NCBI GenBank assembly: GCA_030018895.1
Contig: JASEHM010000004.1
Location: 1 to 15,315 of the forward strand
Reading direction: 5' to 3'
DNA length: 15,315 bases
Source: Candidatus Omnitrophota bacterium
Lineage (GTDB): Bacteria; Omnitrophota; Gorgyraeia; Gygaellales; Profunditerraquicolaceae
Shown: one piece after another, positions 1 to 7,193 of the stretch
Layout: every line of letters begins with the position of its first letter
Numbering within the stretch: position 1 is the first letter of the stretch
The notes under the pieces: generated by a model
The model's database searches: none
Told to the model about the DNA's origin: nothing
The model's input: only the letters and a program-made list of their open reading frames with translations
Made by a program: the position numbers and the translations under genes

Positions 1-76
1 TTTCGCGGGTATGACAAATTTGATATCTCAAAATACATTTTGCGTCGATAAGTAACGTCTAATTTGGATACGAGTG
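1..76. repeat. Right end of a palindromic mobile element (family A)
   Basis: Positions 1-19 read as the tail of a REP-like core (tttcgcgggtatgac), the same motif seen at 7024-7040 in another element. Positions 24-76 are a 53-base terminal repeat that recurs in reverse complement at 15263-15315 with 51 of 53 matches, the differences being at 41 and 69. The core lies to the left, outside most of the window, so this is the right arm of an element whose body is off the edge. Its last base is one base before the tyrS start codon, so it occupies the whole visible leader of that gene. Confidence 0.75.
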
Positions 77-77
77 G

Positions 78-1244
78 ATGGATATATCTAATCAATTAAA
101 GATTATTAGGCGCGGCGTAGTTGAGATAATTTCTGAAGAAGAGCTCAGGAAGAAATTAGAAGAAAGCGCAAAAAACAAAAGGCCTTTAATTATAAAAGCA
201 GGTTTTGATCCCACTGCGCCGGATATACACCTTGGCCATACTGTTCTCTTACGAAAAATGCGGCAGTTCCAAGAATTAGGCCATCAGGTAGTTTTTTTAA
301 TCGGGGATTTTACCGGCCGTATCGGAGACCCCAGCGGAAGGTCAGCGGTAAGAAATCAATTGAGCAAGAAGGATGTCCAGAAGAACGCCGTAACTTATAA
401 AAGGCAGGTATCCAAGGTTTTAGATATCCGTAAATTAAAGATTGTTTTTAACGGCAAATGGTTTGATAGGATGAATGGCCTTGAGTTTGGAAGGCTACTT
501 ACGTATTATACTGCTACGAGGTTGCTTGAACGCGACGATTTTTCCCAGAGATTAAAAGAAAAAAAGCCGTTGTATATGTCAGAGTTAATCTATCCCATAC
601 TGCAGGGATATGATTCTGTGGTTGTTGGCGCGGATATAGAACTTGGCGGGACAGACCAAAAATTTAATCTTCTTGTCGGCCGCGATTTACAAAAAGATTT
701 TAAGCAGCCCCAGCAGGTAGTCCTTACTATGCCGCTTCTTGAGGGTACTGATGGTATCCAAAAGATGAGCAAGTCTCTTGGAAACTATATCGGGATAAAT
801 GAGCCGGCAAATGAGATGTTTGGAAAGATTATGTCTATTTCTGACGCGTTAATGAATAAGTATTACGAATTATTAACTGATACGGATTTAAATGAAATAA
901 AAGATATGCACCCTAAGGAAGCGAAATTAAGGCTGGCTGAAGAGATTATAAGCCAGTATCATCCAAAAAAAGATGCCCAGAATGCCCGATTAGAATTCCA
1001 GCGGATTTTTTCTCGGAAAGAATTGCCTTCTAAGATGCAGGAATATAAGGCTGACGCTACAAAAACAATAATTAATATTTTAACAGAGGCCGGTTTAGTA
1101 AAAAGCGGCAATGAAGCGCGCAGGCTCATAGCCCAAGGCGCGGTTTATTTTAACACCTTAAAGATTGAGAAAGAAGATTTTATTCTCAAAGAAAGCGGCA
1201 TTTTAAGAATAGGTTCTCGAAGGTTCCTGAAGGTTATTGTTTAA
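78..1244 (+). CDS. tyrS: Tyrosyl-tRNA synthetase
   Basis: Class I cytosolic aminoacyl-tRNA synthetase that charges tRNA-Tyr with tyrosine using ATP. At 388 residues it has the length of the bacterial type with HLGH and KMSKS signatures. HLGH (HIGH-type ATP motif) is at residues 51-54 after KAGFDPTAPDI. The tyrosine-binding region with LQGYDSVVVGADIELGGTDQ lies near residues 175-195, KMSKS is at 229-233, and a small S4-like RNA-binding domain fills about the last 60 residues (NEARRLIAQGAVYFN). The N-terminus (QLKIIRRGVVEIISEEEL) is complete for the family, so the ATG at 78 is taken as the start although no clear Shine-Dalgarno precedes it. The upstream space is filled by a repeat arm ending at 76. 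Confidence 0.97.
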   Translation: MDISNQLKIIRRGVVEIISEEELRKKLEESAKNKRPLIIKAGFDPTAPDIHLGHTVLLRKMRQFQELGHQVVFLIGDFTGRIGDPSGRSAVRNQLSKKDVQKNAVTYKRQVSKVLDIRKLKIVFNGKWFDRMNGLEFGRLLTYYTATRLLERDDFSQRLKEKKPLYMSELIYPILQGYDSVVVGADIELGGTDQKFNLLVGRDLQKDFKQPQQVVLTMPLLEGTDGIQKMSKSLGNYIGINEPANEMFGKIMSISDALMNKYYELLTDTDLNEIKDMHPKEAKLRLAEEIISQYHPKKDAQNARLEFQRIFSRKELPSKMQEYKADATKTIINILTEAGLVKSGNEARRLIAQGAVYFNTLKIEKEDFILKESGILRIGSRRFLKVIV

Positions 1245-1260
1245 ACAGTAGTCGAAAAAC

Positions 1261-1418
1261 GGAAACTGTGGTTCGACTTCGTCCCTCGATAAGCTCGGGA
1301 CTTGCTCACCACCGTCCTGAGCGAGTGAAACGCGTCGAAGGACTGTTTCGGAGCTAATCGGGAAACCGGGATATTTACAGAAAGGCTAACTGTCCTGAAC
1401 GACTTAGAAACAGTTTCC
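1261..1418. repeat. Palindromic element (family B) between tyrS and the flippase
   Basis: A 158-bp unit bounded by perfect 9-bp inverted repeats, ggaaactgt at 1261-1269 and acagtttcc at 1410-1418. Inside are further inverted motifs, including ttcgac (1272-1277) against gtcgaa (1334-1339), and the GC-rich string around 1310-1330 typical of bacterial interspersed palindromes. I found no matching 8-bp target duplication, so mobility is not shown. It ends 7 bases before the flippase ATG and nothing in the gap 1245-1425 looks coding. Confidence 0.6.
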
Positions 1419-1425
1419 TGATTAC

Positions 1426-2145
1426 ATGGAAAACCTCAATAGGTTTACAAAAAATATAATTCTTGTCTTTGCCGGCTCATCTTTAATAAGCTTTTTTAAT
1501 TTAGTCTATCAGACCGTAGTTCTTAATAAATTAAACTCTTCGGATTTCGCCTCTTTTAATACCCTCCTGGCTATTTTTATGCTTGTTTCAATGCCCCTTC
1601 AAATTGTCTTAGCTAAATATTGCGCAGAATTAAAAGGCCTGCTTAAAGAAGCAGAGATAAAAATTCTTTTTACACATTTTTTAACAAAGGCATTTATTTT
1701 TGCAAGTATAACCTTTGTTGTTTTTTTTCTTTTTTCCCCTTCTCTTATGGCCGGTTTAAAAATAGAAGCATCTTCTTTGAGCCTTATTATGGCATCTTTA
1801 CTGGCTTCGGCATGGATAGTGCCGGTTTTTGCCGGGCAATTACAGGGATTAGAGTTTTTTGGCTGGCTTATTTTCGCAACCTTTGTTTCAACGGCCGCGA
1901 AATTGGTTTTTGCCTTTATTTTCATTGGCCTTGGAATGAGTTATCCTGGCGCGCTAAGCGCTCTTTTGTTTTCAAATATTCTTTTTGTGCTTATTTCTCT
2001 ATATCCCTTGAGAAGATTTCTTCCGTTACAGATGCGTTCAGTTAAAACTAATGTAACAGTTCAGCGTTCAGAAGTAAATCAGGGCGTCATTCCTGCCCCC
2101 GTTTTCACGGGGGTAAACTCCAGCGGGAATCCAGAGAGGGTATGA
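1426..2145 (+). CDS. C-terminally truncated polysaccharide flippase-like membrane protein
   Basis: Inner-membrane protein of 239 residues with about six predicted transmembrane segments (near residues 10-30, 40-62, 86-107, 115-135, 143-165, 172-193). The N-terminal pattern (helix, VYQTVVLNKLNSSDFASFNTL, then MPLQIVLAKY) resembles polysaccharide or lipid-linked oligosaccharide flippases of the MATE/Wzx fold, which normally have 12-14 segments and over 400 residues. Only the first half is present. Codons from 2053 on (TVQRSEVNQGVIPAP...) come from a mobile palindromic element, so about 209 residues are native. The frame ends at a TGA created inside the element by a one-base insertion relative to its other copy. 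No Shine-Dalgarno is visible before the ATG. It is probably a remnant; a half-size functional protein is less likely. Confidence 0.7.
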   Translation: MENLNRFTKNIILVFAGSSLISFFNLVYQTVVLNKLNSSDFASFNTLLAIFMLVSMPLQIVLAKYCAELKGLLKEAEIKILFTHFLTKAFIFASITFVVFFLFSPSLMAGLKIEASSLSLIMASLLASAWIVPVFAGQLQGLEFFGWLIFATFVSTAAKLVFAFIFIGLGMSYPGALSALLFSNILFVLISLYPLRRFLPLQMRSVKTNVTVQRSEVNQGVIPAPVFTGVNSSGNPERV

Positions 2146-2216
2146 CAGAATGGATGCCCGTTTTCACGGGCATGACAAAAACGGGAGGCAAGAACTTCCG
2201 GAAGCCGAACTGTTAC
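2053..2216. mobile_element. Palindromic MITE-like element, family C, copy 1
   Basis: A 164-bp element with 13-bp terminal inverted repeats (2053-2065 and 2204-2216, 12 of 13 matching) that begin GTAAC. It contains nested palindromes, such as cccccg/cggggg in the first half and cccg-ttttca-cggg in the second. It is a near-duplicate of 7469-7631 in the same orientation: by eye about 11 substitutions and one single-base indel. It forms the 3' end of the flippase frame, entering at the same codon phase as copy 2 enters cobC. No target duplication is visible here, unlike copy 2. Confidence 0.85.
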
Positions 2217-2247
2217 GAGTTAAGAGAGGAGATTATAAGATTAGAAA

Positions 2248-3369
2248 ATGAACTATAAGGGTTATAGGCCTACTTGGGCAGAGGTTAATTTAGGCAATCT
2301 TGCCTATAATTTTAGCCAGATTAAAAAATTGCTTAAATCCGGGATTAAGGTTATGGCTACGGTAAAGGCAGATGCATACGGACATGGTCTGATCCCTGTG
2401 GCTAAGAAATTAGTTAGCTGCGGGGTTGATTTTTTTGGCGTTGCTTCCCTTGATGAGGGCATATCTTTAAGGCAGGCAGGCATAAAAGAGCCCATCTTGA
2501 TAATGGGGCTGATCCTTAAAAAAGATATCCAGCCGGTATTTAAGTATAAACTTATCCCTACTCTTTGCGAGGAGGGTATTGCCCTTGCATTAAATAAAAA
2601 AGCGCGCCTTTTAAAGATGCCTGTAAAGGTGCATATCAAGGTTGATACAGGTATGGGCAGAATCGGTGTTTTATATAAAGATGCCGAAAGGTTTATAAAA
2701 AAGATTCATAAGTTAAAGTTTATAAATATAGAAGGCGTTTTTACGCATTTTCCTTTTGCGGATATAGATAAGGAGTTTACATTGAATCAGGTAAATTTAT
2801 TTGGAGATTTAATTTCTAGATTAAAGGCCTGTGGTATAAATATACCTTTATGTCATGCTGCTAATAGCATGGGGATTATTAGCTGTGGGATGAGCCATTT
2901 TAATATGGTAAGGCCAGGGCTTGCTATTTACGGACTTTATCCCTTGTCTATAGGGGGAAGGAGAATAAACCTTAAGCCGGTTTTAAGCTTAAAAACAAAG
3001 GTTATATTTACAAAGAAGGTTCCTGCGGGGTTCGGAATAAGTTACAGCCATACTTATGTGACAAAGAAAAAATCTACCATTGTAACTTTGCCTATTGGAT
3101 ACGGCGATGGCTATCCGCGCAACCTTTCTAATCAGGCCCCTGTGTTAATTAAAGGCAGGCGCTTTAAAATATGCGGCAATATTTCTATGGATCAGACAAT
3201 GGTTGATGTGGGGGATTTAGCAATTAAAACCGAAGATGAGGTTGTGCTTATCGGTTCTCAGGGAAGAAATAGGATTACTGCCGAAGAATTAGCCGGCCTT
3301 GCAGGAACCATCTCTTATGAGATTGTTTGCGGTTTAGGAAGCCGCATTCCGCGCTTATACAGGCAATGA
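2248..3369 (+). CDS. alr: Alanine racemase
   Basis: PLP-dependent enzyme converting L-alanine to D-alanine for peptidoglycan synthesis, cytosolic. 373 residues, full length. The PLP lysine is in VKADAYGHG (Lys40). The catalytic tyrosine of the second domain is in GISYSH (Tyr266). Other family marks are VDTGMGRIG, RPGLAIYGLYP, GYGDGYPR and SMDQTMVDVG. The N-terminus RPTWAEVNLGNLAYN is typical. A purine-rich GAGAGGAG at about 2224-2231 lies rather far (16 bases) from the ATG. The gene starts 31 bases after the family C element. Without the element, an upstream frame would run into this start codon, suggesting the flippase and alr were once translationally coupled. Confidence 0.97.
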   Translation: MNYKGYRPTWAEVNLGNLAYNFSQIKKLLKSGIKVMATVKADAYGHGLIPVAKKLVSCGVDFFGVASLDEGISLRQAGIKEPILIMGLILKKDIQPVFKYKLIPTLCEEGIALALNKKARLLKMPVKVHIKVDTGMGRIGVLYKDAERFIKKIHKLKFINIEGVFTHFPFADIDKEFTLNQVNLFGDLISRLKACGINIPLCHAANSMGIISCGMSHFNMVRPGLAIYGLYPLSIGGRRINLKPVLSLKTKVIFTKKVPAGFGISYSHTYVTKKKSTIVTLPIGYGDGYPRNLSNQAPVLIKGRRFKICGNISMDQTMVDVGDLAIKTEDEVVLIGSQGRNRITAEELAGLAGTISYEIVCGLGSRIPRLYRQ

Positions 3370-3394
3370 TTGAATATAACAGAATCCCACATCC

Positions 3395-3428
3395 ACAAAA
3401 ACTTACAAAAACTTAAAATGTTTGTAAG
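3395..3428. promoter_or_regulatory. Tandem repeat and palindrome over a promoter, possible operator
   Basis: Two perfect tandem copies of acaaaaactt (3395-3404, 3405-3414) are followed by sequence that makes a perfect 8-bp inverted repeat, cttacaaa (3402-3409) with tttgtaag (3421-3428) around an 11-base spacer. The right arm contains the likely -35 box of the next gene. The placement suits a repressor site, as expected for an autoregulated toxin-antitoxin locus. That role is inference. Confidence 0.4.
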
Positions 3429-3449
3429 AACGGCTAAAAATGCTATAAT
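3422..3449 (+). promoter_or_regulatory. Sigma70-type promoter for the small AbiE-linked gene
   Basis: A -35-like ttgtaa (3422-3427) and a perfect -10 TATAAT (3444-3449) are separated by 16 bases, with TGC directly before the -10 (extended -10). A ribosome-binding stretch aaaggcggg (3458-3466) precedes the ATG at 3469. Confidence 0.6.
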
Positions 3450-3468
3450 ATAAGTAGAAAGGCGGGAT

Positions 3469-3672
3469 ATGTATAATTGGAGCGTAGATTTAACGGAATT
3501 AGAAAAGAATCCGCAGAGAGCAGTTATTTGGAAATTAGAGCAGAGTATTAATTTTGGCCTAAATAACGAAAGATTAAGTAAGAAAATTCTCAAGAAGTAT
3601 TGGGAGAAACTGCGCCTTGACCCAGCGAGGAAGAAGTTCCTCAAATTCCTATTATGGCCAAAGAAATATTAA
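3469..3672 (+). CDS. Small conserved hypothetical protein, likely partner of an AbiEii-type nucleotidyltransferase
   Basis: 67 residues, basic at the C-terminus, no signal peptide or membrane segment. Visible features are an acidic N-terminal WSVDLTELEKNP segment, an INFGL motif, and a C-terminal KKYWEKLRLDPARKKFLKFLLW. I recognise this general layout from short proteins encoded directly upstream of AbiEii-like nucleotidyltransferase toxins, but I cannot name the family with certainty. It has its own promoter and ribosome-binding site. Its 3' end overlaps the 5' stub of a frame that looks like the start of such a toxin, which supports the assignment. If the partner is gone, this would be an orphan antitoxin or regulator. 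Confidence 0.6.
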   Translation: MYNWSVDLTELEKNPQRAVIWKLEQSINFGLNNERLSKKILKKYWEKLRLDPARKKFLKFLLWPKKY

Positions 3673-3710
3673 GCCCGCTTCAAAAACTTTCCTTATTCAG
3701 GTTCTTTTAG
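3654..3710 (+). pseudogene. 18-codon stub of an AbiEii-like toxin gene
   Basis: Starting at ATG 3654, which overlaps the preceding gene by 19 bases, the frame reads MAKEILSPLQKLSLFRFF and stops at TAG 3708-3710. The (E)ILSPLQK opening is what I would expect at the very start of AbiEii-type nucleotidyltransferases, which normally run on for more than 200 residues to a GGTAL motif. Here the sequence passes directly into the 3' end of lptG on the other strand. The call rests on a short match plus gene order. Confidence 0.45.
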
Positions 3711-4804
3711 GGGAGTTCATTAATCAGGGATATGCTGATTAATAAGACAATGATGTGGCTTAGAGACGCAGAGAGAAGGGGAGCCAGTATTCCCGCTTTT
3801 CCCAAAGCTATGCATATTGAATTTAGTACGTAATAGAGAAATCCTGCCATTAACGATATTCCTATAGAAGAAAGCCTGACGCTACGTCTGCTGCTCATCA
3901 ATGAGAAGGGTATCCCAAGGAGGATGATGAGGACGCTTGTAAAAGGAGAGGCAAATCTCTGATAAAGATCTACTTTAAGATTTCTTATAGCTGTAATAGC
4001 CCCGCTTTTGGATAATTTCCATATATATTCATTTAACTGGTTTATGTTCATAAAATCTGAACGCTGCCTTTGCTTAAGAAAATCTTGCGGTGTCTCAGGA
4101 ATAACCATTACCTCTTCCTGGAAGTATTGCGGTTCCTGCAGGTTGTGTCCATTTTTATCAAAGTTATAAGTTATGGATTGATAAAACTTCCAGACCTTGC
4201 CATCATAAACCCCTTTATTTGCCACTATTTTTTTGGTTATATTTTGATTTTCATCATGCTCTAAGATGCTGATGCCCTCCATAGTATTTGCATTCGGAAA
4301 GAACTTATTTACGAAATAAAGCCTGTTTTTTAATCCATACATAGATAGATTACAGATAGTTTCTTGGCCAGGAGCTGCTTTCTTTTCGCCTTTTTCCATT
4401 TGGGTTTTGATTTTTTGAGTTAAGCTAAGGGCCTGCGGAACAAACCGGTCATTTATCCAAAACACAAGGGTACTGATTAATACCCCAAGTATTATTATTG
4501 AGCGGCTGATATGGAATATGCTTAAGCCGGATGAGCGCATCGCAATGATTTCATTATTGTGGTTTAGGGATGCGAGCGTGTAAAGCGTGCTTAAGAGGCA
4601 GGCAATAGGAGAAACCTGCACAAAAATTATAGGTAAATAAGAGAGGTAATACTTTATTAAGATACTTAAGGAGCGTTGTTGTTTAAGTATTTCATCAAGG
4701 TGGCCGAATACATCAACGATAACGTATAAAAAAAGGAACAAAAAGACACAGCCTAAGAAAATACTCAGGCATGATTTTAATATATAACGGTCTAATATGC
4801 GCAT
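3707..4804 (-). CDS. lptG: LPS export permease LptG-like
   Basis: Inner-membrane subunit of the LptB2FG transporter, which extracts lipopolysaccharide from the inner membrane and passes it to LptC/LptA. 365 residues, normal for the YjgP/YjgQ family. Three N-terminal transmembrane helices (about residues 10-30, 55-80, 100-120), a periplasmic beta-jellyroll domain (about 130-265), then three C-terminal helices. Family marks are the start MRILDRYILK, NEIIAMRSSG after helix 2, and a FASPFTSVLIILLGIPF segment before the last helices. Its start overlaps the end of the upstream lptF by 13 bases, so the two are surely co-translated. The F/G assignment follows gene order and the MRILDRYILK start and could be swapped. 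The stop abuts the toxin-gene stub on the opposite strand. Confidence 0.9.
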   Translation of the reverse strand: MRILDRYILKSCLSIFLGCVFLFLFLYVIVDVFGHLDEILKQQRSLSILIKYYLSYLPIIFVQVSPIACLLSTLYTLASLNHNNEIIAMRSSGLSIFHISRSIIILGVLISTLVFWINDRFVPQALSLTQKIKTQMEKGEKKAAPGQETICNLSMYGLKNRLYFVNKFFPNANTMEGISILEHDENQNITKKIVANKGVYDGKVWKFYQSITYNFDKNGHNLQEPQYFQEEVMVIPETPQDFLKQRQRSDFMNINQLNEYIWKLSKSGAITAIRNLKVDLYQRFASPFTSVLIILLGIPFSLMSSRRSVRLSSIGISLMAGFLYYVLNSICIALGKAGILAPLLSASLSHIIVLLISISLINELP

Positions 4805-5889
4805 AGTTTATAAAGTAAGATTGCGCCCAGTGTGCCAAATATAAAATTAGGGAGCCACATAGCAATTTGAGGATTAAGGAGTCCTTGCAGACTTATGGCC
4901 CCTGAGCCGATGAGTAAAAGGTAATATGCTCCGACAATAAGGAATGCTATGCCAAAATTAATTGATTTTTCGCGCCTATTAGTGATTACTGCCAGGGGCA
5001 GGCCTAATAATATAAATATAAAACAGGAGAAGGCCAAGGCGATCTTTTCATTTATTTCGGTTAATAGAGGCGTTGGGTCAATTCCCTCTTTTTTTAATTT
5101 GGAAATCTCGGTATTAAGTTCCGGTATAGTCATGTCTTTGGGCTTTTTTTCTATTTTTTCTTTATTTCTCGCCTGGTTTAAATTGAGGGTCATAAAATAA
5201 TTTTTAAAATTAACTTTATAGAAATTAATGGGGTTATTTGGGTCAGGCTCATCAGAGGTTCCGTCAACGAGCTTTAATTTTATTATCTTTTTTTCCGGGA
5301 TAGATATGAATTCGCCCTTTTTGGCAATAATAGTGCGGGTGGGCTTATTCTCGCCTTGAGGTTCATAAATACGTACGTTGATGAGTTTGTTTTCCTCTAT
5401 CTGGTAAATAAACAGGGTGTATTTTTCAAAGGAATTAATAAATACCCCGGGTTCTAAAGCGGCAGCAGGGTTTTTTATCCCTATATCAAGCAGAGTTTTT
5501 CTGGCGGCAAAATGGGCGTAAGGGATAACGCGGTCATTGAATATGACTAAAATCAGGCTTAATATCAGGCCTAAGGTAAGCAGCGGCAATATCAGATTTA
5601 TAAGGTTTATGCCGCTTGCCCTGATTGCAGTGATCTCGTTGTCAGAAGAGAGCCTTCCTAAGGAGAGGAGTACGGCGCAGAGCGCGGCAATGGGCAGGGT
5701 ATACTTGATCAAAGCCGGCATCATAAAGAGGAATAATTTGGAAACACTTAAGATATCTACGCCTTTATTGATTACAAGGTCGGTTATTTTAATAAGGTTT
5801 CCTAAGATCATTACAAAGGTGAGCACGCCTAAGGCCAGAAATAACGGACTGATAAATTCTTTTAAAAAGTAACTGCGTAAGATTTTCAT
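4792..5889 (-). CDS. lptF: LPS export permease LptF-like
   Basis: Second permease of the LptB2FG complex, inner membrane. 365 residues with the same plan as its neighbour: helices near residues 10-30, 50-75 and 95-118, a periplasmic domain to about residue 275, then three helices. Motifs are NEITAIRASG after helix 2, NDRVIPYAH, and EKIALAFSCFIFILLGLPLAV. The ATG is at 5889-5887 with no Shine-Dalgarno; two bases upstream begins the target duplication of a mobile element (family D). The gene follows comF in the same direction, with the element in the 180-base gap, and overlaps lptG by 13 bases. Confidence 0.9.
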   Translation of the reverse strand: MKILRSYFLKEFISPLFLALGVLTFVMILGNLIKITDLVINKGVDILSVSKLFLFMMPALIKYTLPIAALCAVLLSLGRLSSDNEITAIRASGINLINLILPLLTLGLILSLILVIFNDRVIPYAHFAARKTLLDIGIKNPAAALEPGVFINSFEKYTLFIYQIEENKLINVRIYEPQGENKPTRTIIAKKGEFISIPEKKIIKLKLVDGTSDEPDPNNPINFYKVNFKNYFMTLNLNQARNKEKIEKKPKDMTIPELNTEISKLKKEGIDPTPLLTEINEKIALAFSCFIFILLGLPLAVITNRREKSINFGIAFLIVGAYYLLLIGSGAISLQGLLNPQIAMWLPNFIFGTLGAILLYKLCAY

Positions 5890-5890
5890 T

Positions 5891-6029
5891 GATTAGTTGA
5901 GGGGCGTGCATAATTTTTTCGTCATTGCGAGCCCCGAAGGGGCGAAGCAATCTCAAAAACGGGATTGCTTCGGTCGCTTCGCTCCCTCGCAATGACAAAG
6001 CATGAATTATGCACATCCCTCAATTAGTT
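5891..6029. mobile_element. MITE-like palindromic element, family D, with target duplication
   Basis: 17-bp terminal inverted repeats at 5899-5915 and 6005-6021 (15 of 17 matching; outer bases GAGGG, inner part gtgcataatt) enclose a core with gtcattgcga (5921-5930) against tcgcaatgac (5987-5996). Nested inside is gagccccgaaggggc. The flanks carry 8-bp direct repeats, gattagtt (5891-5898) and aattagtt (6022-6029), 7 of 8 identical, fitting a target-site duplication. The flanks can also be read as a weaker extension of the inverted repeat, so element length is uncertain by 8 bp per side. Confidence 0.7.
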
Positions 6030-6068
6030 AAGATTTTTGCGCGAGTAGCAGCTGCATATTAGCGTTAA

Positions 6069-6794
6069 CTAATGAGCCAGGGTTAAAATAAATACAATAT
6101 TTGCCCCTGCTTCTTTTAGCGCTGCTGCTGCCTCAGAAGAAGTTGCTCCTGTGGTTAGGACATCGTCAATAACAAGGAGATTTTTGCCTTTTATGACCTG
6201 AGGGTTTGTAATCGAGAAACTGCCTTTGACATTTTTTAAACGTTCATTTATCTCTAAATCTGCTTGTGCCCTGGTATAGCGTTGGCGTGTTAGCGTTTCT
6301 GTAAGCAGTCCTTTATTGAATTTTTTTGCAATAGCTTCAGCTAAAACCTGTGCCTGATTAAATTCTCTTTCGCGAAGTTTAGTTTTATGCAATGGAACAG
6401 GGATTATAAAATCTATGTAGTTTATGGGCAGGTTGTATTCATTGATAAAATCAATCATCATCGCGCCTAAAGGGCTGCCGAGGTAATCTTTACCTTTATA
6501 TTTAAATTCATGAATCAGCCTTTTGATTGAGCCTTTATAAGTATAGGGGCTAAAAGCCCTGTCAAAATGCAGCTTACCCCTAAGGCAGCTCGGACAGATA
6601 TTTTTAGCAAAGTTTGTTTTTACCAGATGTCTTCCGCAAGAGGAGCAGAAGGGAGGGGTGTTTTTTTTGATATTCTTTAAGCATTTTGCACAGATAAGCT
6701 CATTCTGTAAATGTATTTTAAGTTTTTCTTTACAGGCAAGGCACTTTTTTGGGTAGACAATATTGACTAAAGCGTTTATAAATTTATGCAGCAT
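6069..6794 (-). CDS. comF: ComF family phosphoribosyltransferase-like protein
   Basis: 241 residues, full length for the ComF/GntX family, cytosolic. N-terminal zinc-finger-like cysteine pairs (CLAC, CAKC, CSSCG, CPSC) occupy about residues 15-75. A type I phosphoribosyltransferase domain follows, with the PRPP-binding motif VIDDVLTTGAT at residues 208-218. FKYKGKDYLG, IPVPLHKTKLREREFNQA and RYTRAQADL are typical ComF signatures. In naturally competent bacteria ComF takes part in DNA uptake or processing; outside them its substrate is unknown. It diverges from the cobalamin operon and lies upstream of lptF/lptG. No Shine-Dalgarno is visible at the ATG (6794-6792). Confidence 0.93.
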   Translation of the reverse strand: MLHKFINALVNIVYPKKCLACKEKLKIHLQNELICAKCLKNIKKNTPPFCSSCGRHLVKTNFAKNICPSCLRGKLHFDRAFSPYTYKGSIKRLIHEFKYKGKDYLGSPLGAMMIDFINEYNLPINYIDFIIPVPLHKTKLREREFNQAQVLAEAIAKKFNKGLLTETLTRQRYTRAQADLEINERLKNVKGSFSITNPQVIKGKNLLVIDDVLTTGATSSEAAAALKEAGANIVFILTLAH

Positions 6795-6934
6795 AATTAT
6801 TATTGGTATTTAACCCAAATTATGTCATTCTGGCTCAGTAACAGCGGCTTAATGACCTACTTTATAAATTTCTAAACTACCTTAGTATATCTTAAAAAAT
6901 CATATTTATCAAGAAAAAAATAAGAAAAAAAATA
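6795..6934. other. AT-rich intergenic stretch upstream of comF
   Basis: About 140 bases with no open frame of note. It is AT-rich with A-tracts around 6913-6933. The comF promoter should lie here on the minus strand, but I could not single out a convincing -35/-10 pair. Confidence 0.5.
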
Positions 6935-7075
6935 AGAAATTGGTAATGCGTCTGTAAATGGGGGGAAATGATGTCATGCCCGCGAAAGCGGGCATCCAGT
7001 CACCGACGGACGCTTGGATTCCCGCTTTCGCGGGAATGACATGTGTTCCTAATAAGTGACGCATTACAGAAATTG
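6935..7075. mobile_element. MITE-like palindromic element, family E, with perfect target duplication
   Basis: 10-bp perfect terminal inverted repeats, gtaatgcgtc (6943-6952) and gacgcattac (7058-7067), flank a large palindrome. In it, atgtcatgcccgcgaaagcg (6972-6991) faces its imperfect complement ending at 7042. The 8 bases before the element, agaaattg (6935-6942), are exactly repeated after it (7068-7075). The unit is 125 bp without the duplication. Ends beginning GTAA and an 8-bp duplication are what is known of IS66-family elements, so it may be moved in trans by such a transposase (inference). Confidence 0.85.
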
Positions 7076-7161
7076 TTTCTTAGGTTAATTGGGAAAGCGG
7101 GTTAGCTGAAATAAGATTTTTTGAATGACGTAAAAATGGATTATTATTTTTGCGAAACTCC

Positions 7162-7189
7162 TTGACAGTATAAGTTATTGTTGTAAAAT
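7162..7189 (+). promoter_or_regulatory. Sigma70-type promoter of the cobalamin operon
   Basis: A perfect -35 TTGACA (7162-7167) and -10 TAAAAT (7184-7189) are 16 bases apart, placing the start of transcription near 7196, right at the first stem of the riboswitch. It is the best promoter in the window and reads toward cobC. Confidence 0.8.
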
Positions 7190-7193
7190 ACAA

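Noticed and set aside
1599..1925. Minus-strand open frame of 108 codons inside the flippase gene.
   Set aside because: Shadow of an AT-rich membrane-protein gene; no ribosome-binding site and a low-complexity product.
6943..7067. CRISPR-like repeats suggested by the recurring GC-rich palindromes here and at 11844-11897.
   Set aside because: The units are single palindromes with terminal inverted repeats and a target duplication, not regularly spaced repeats with unique spacers.
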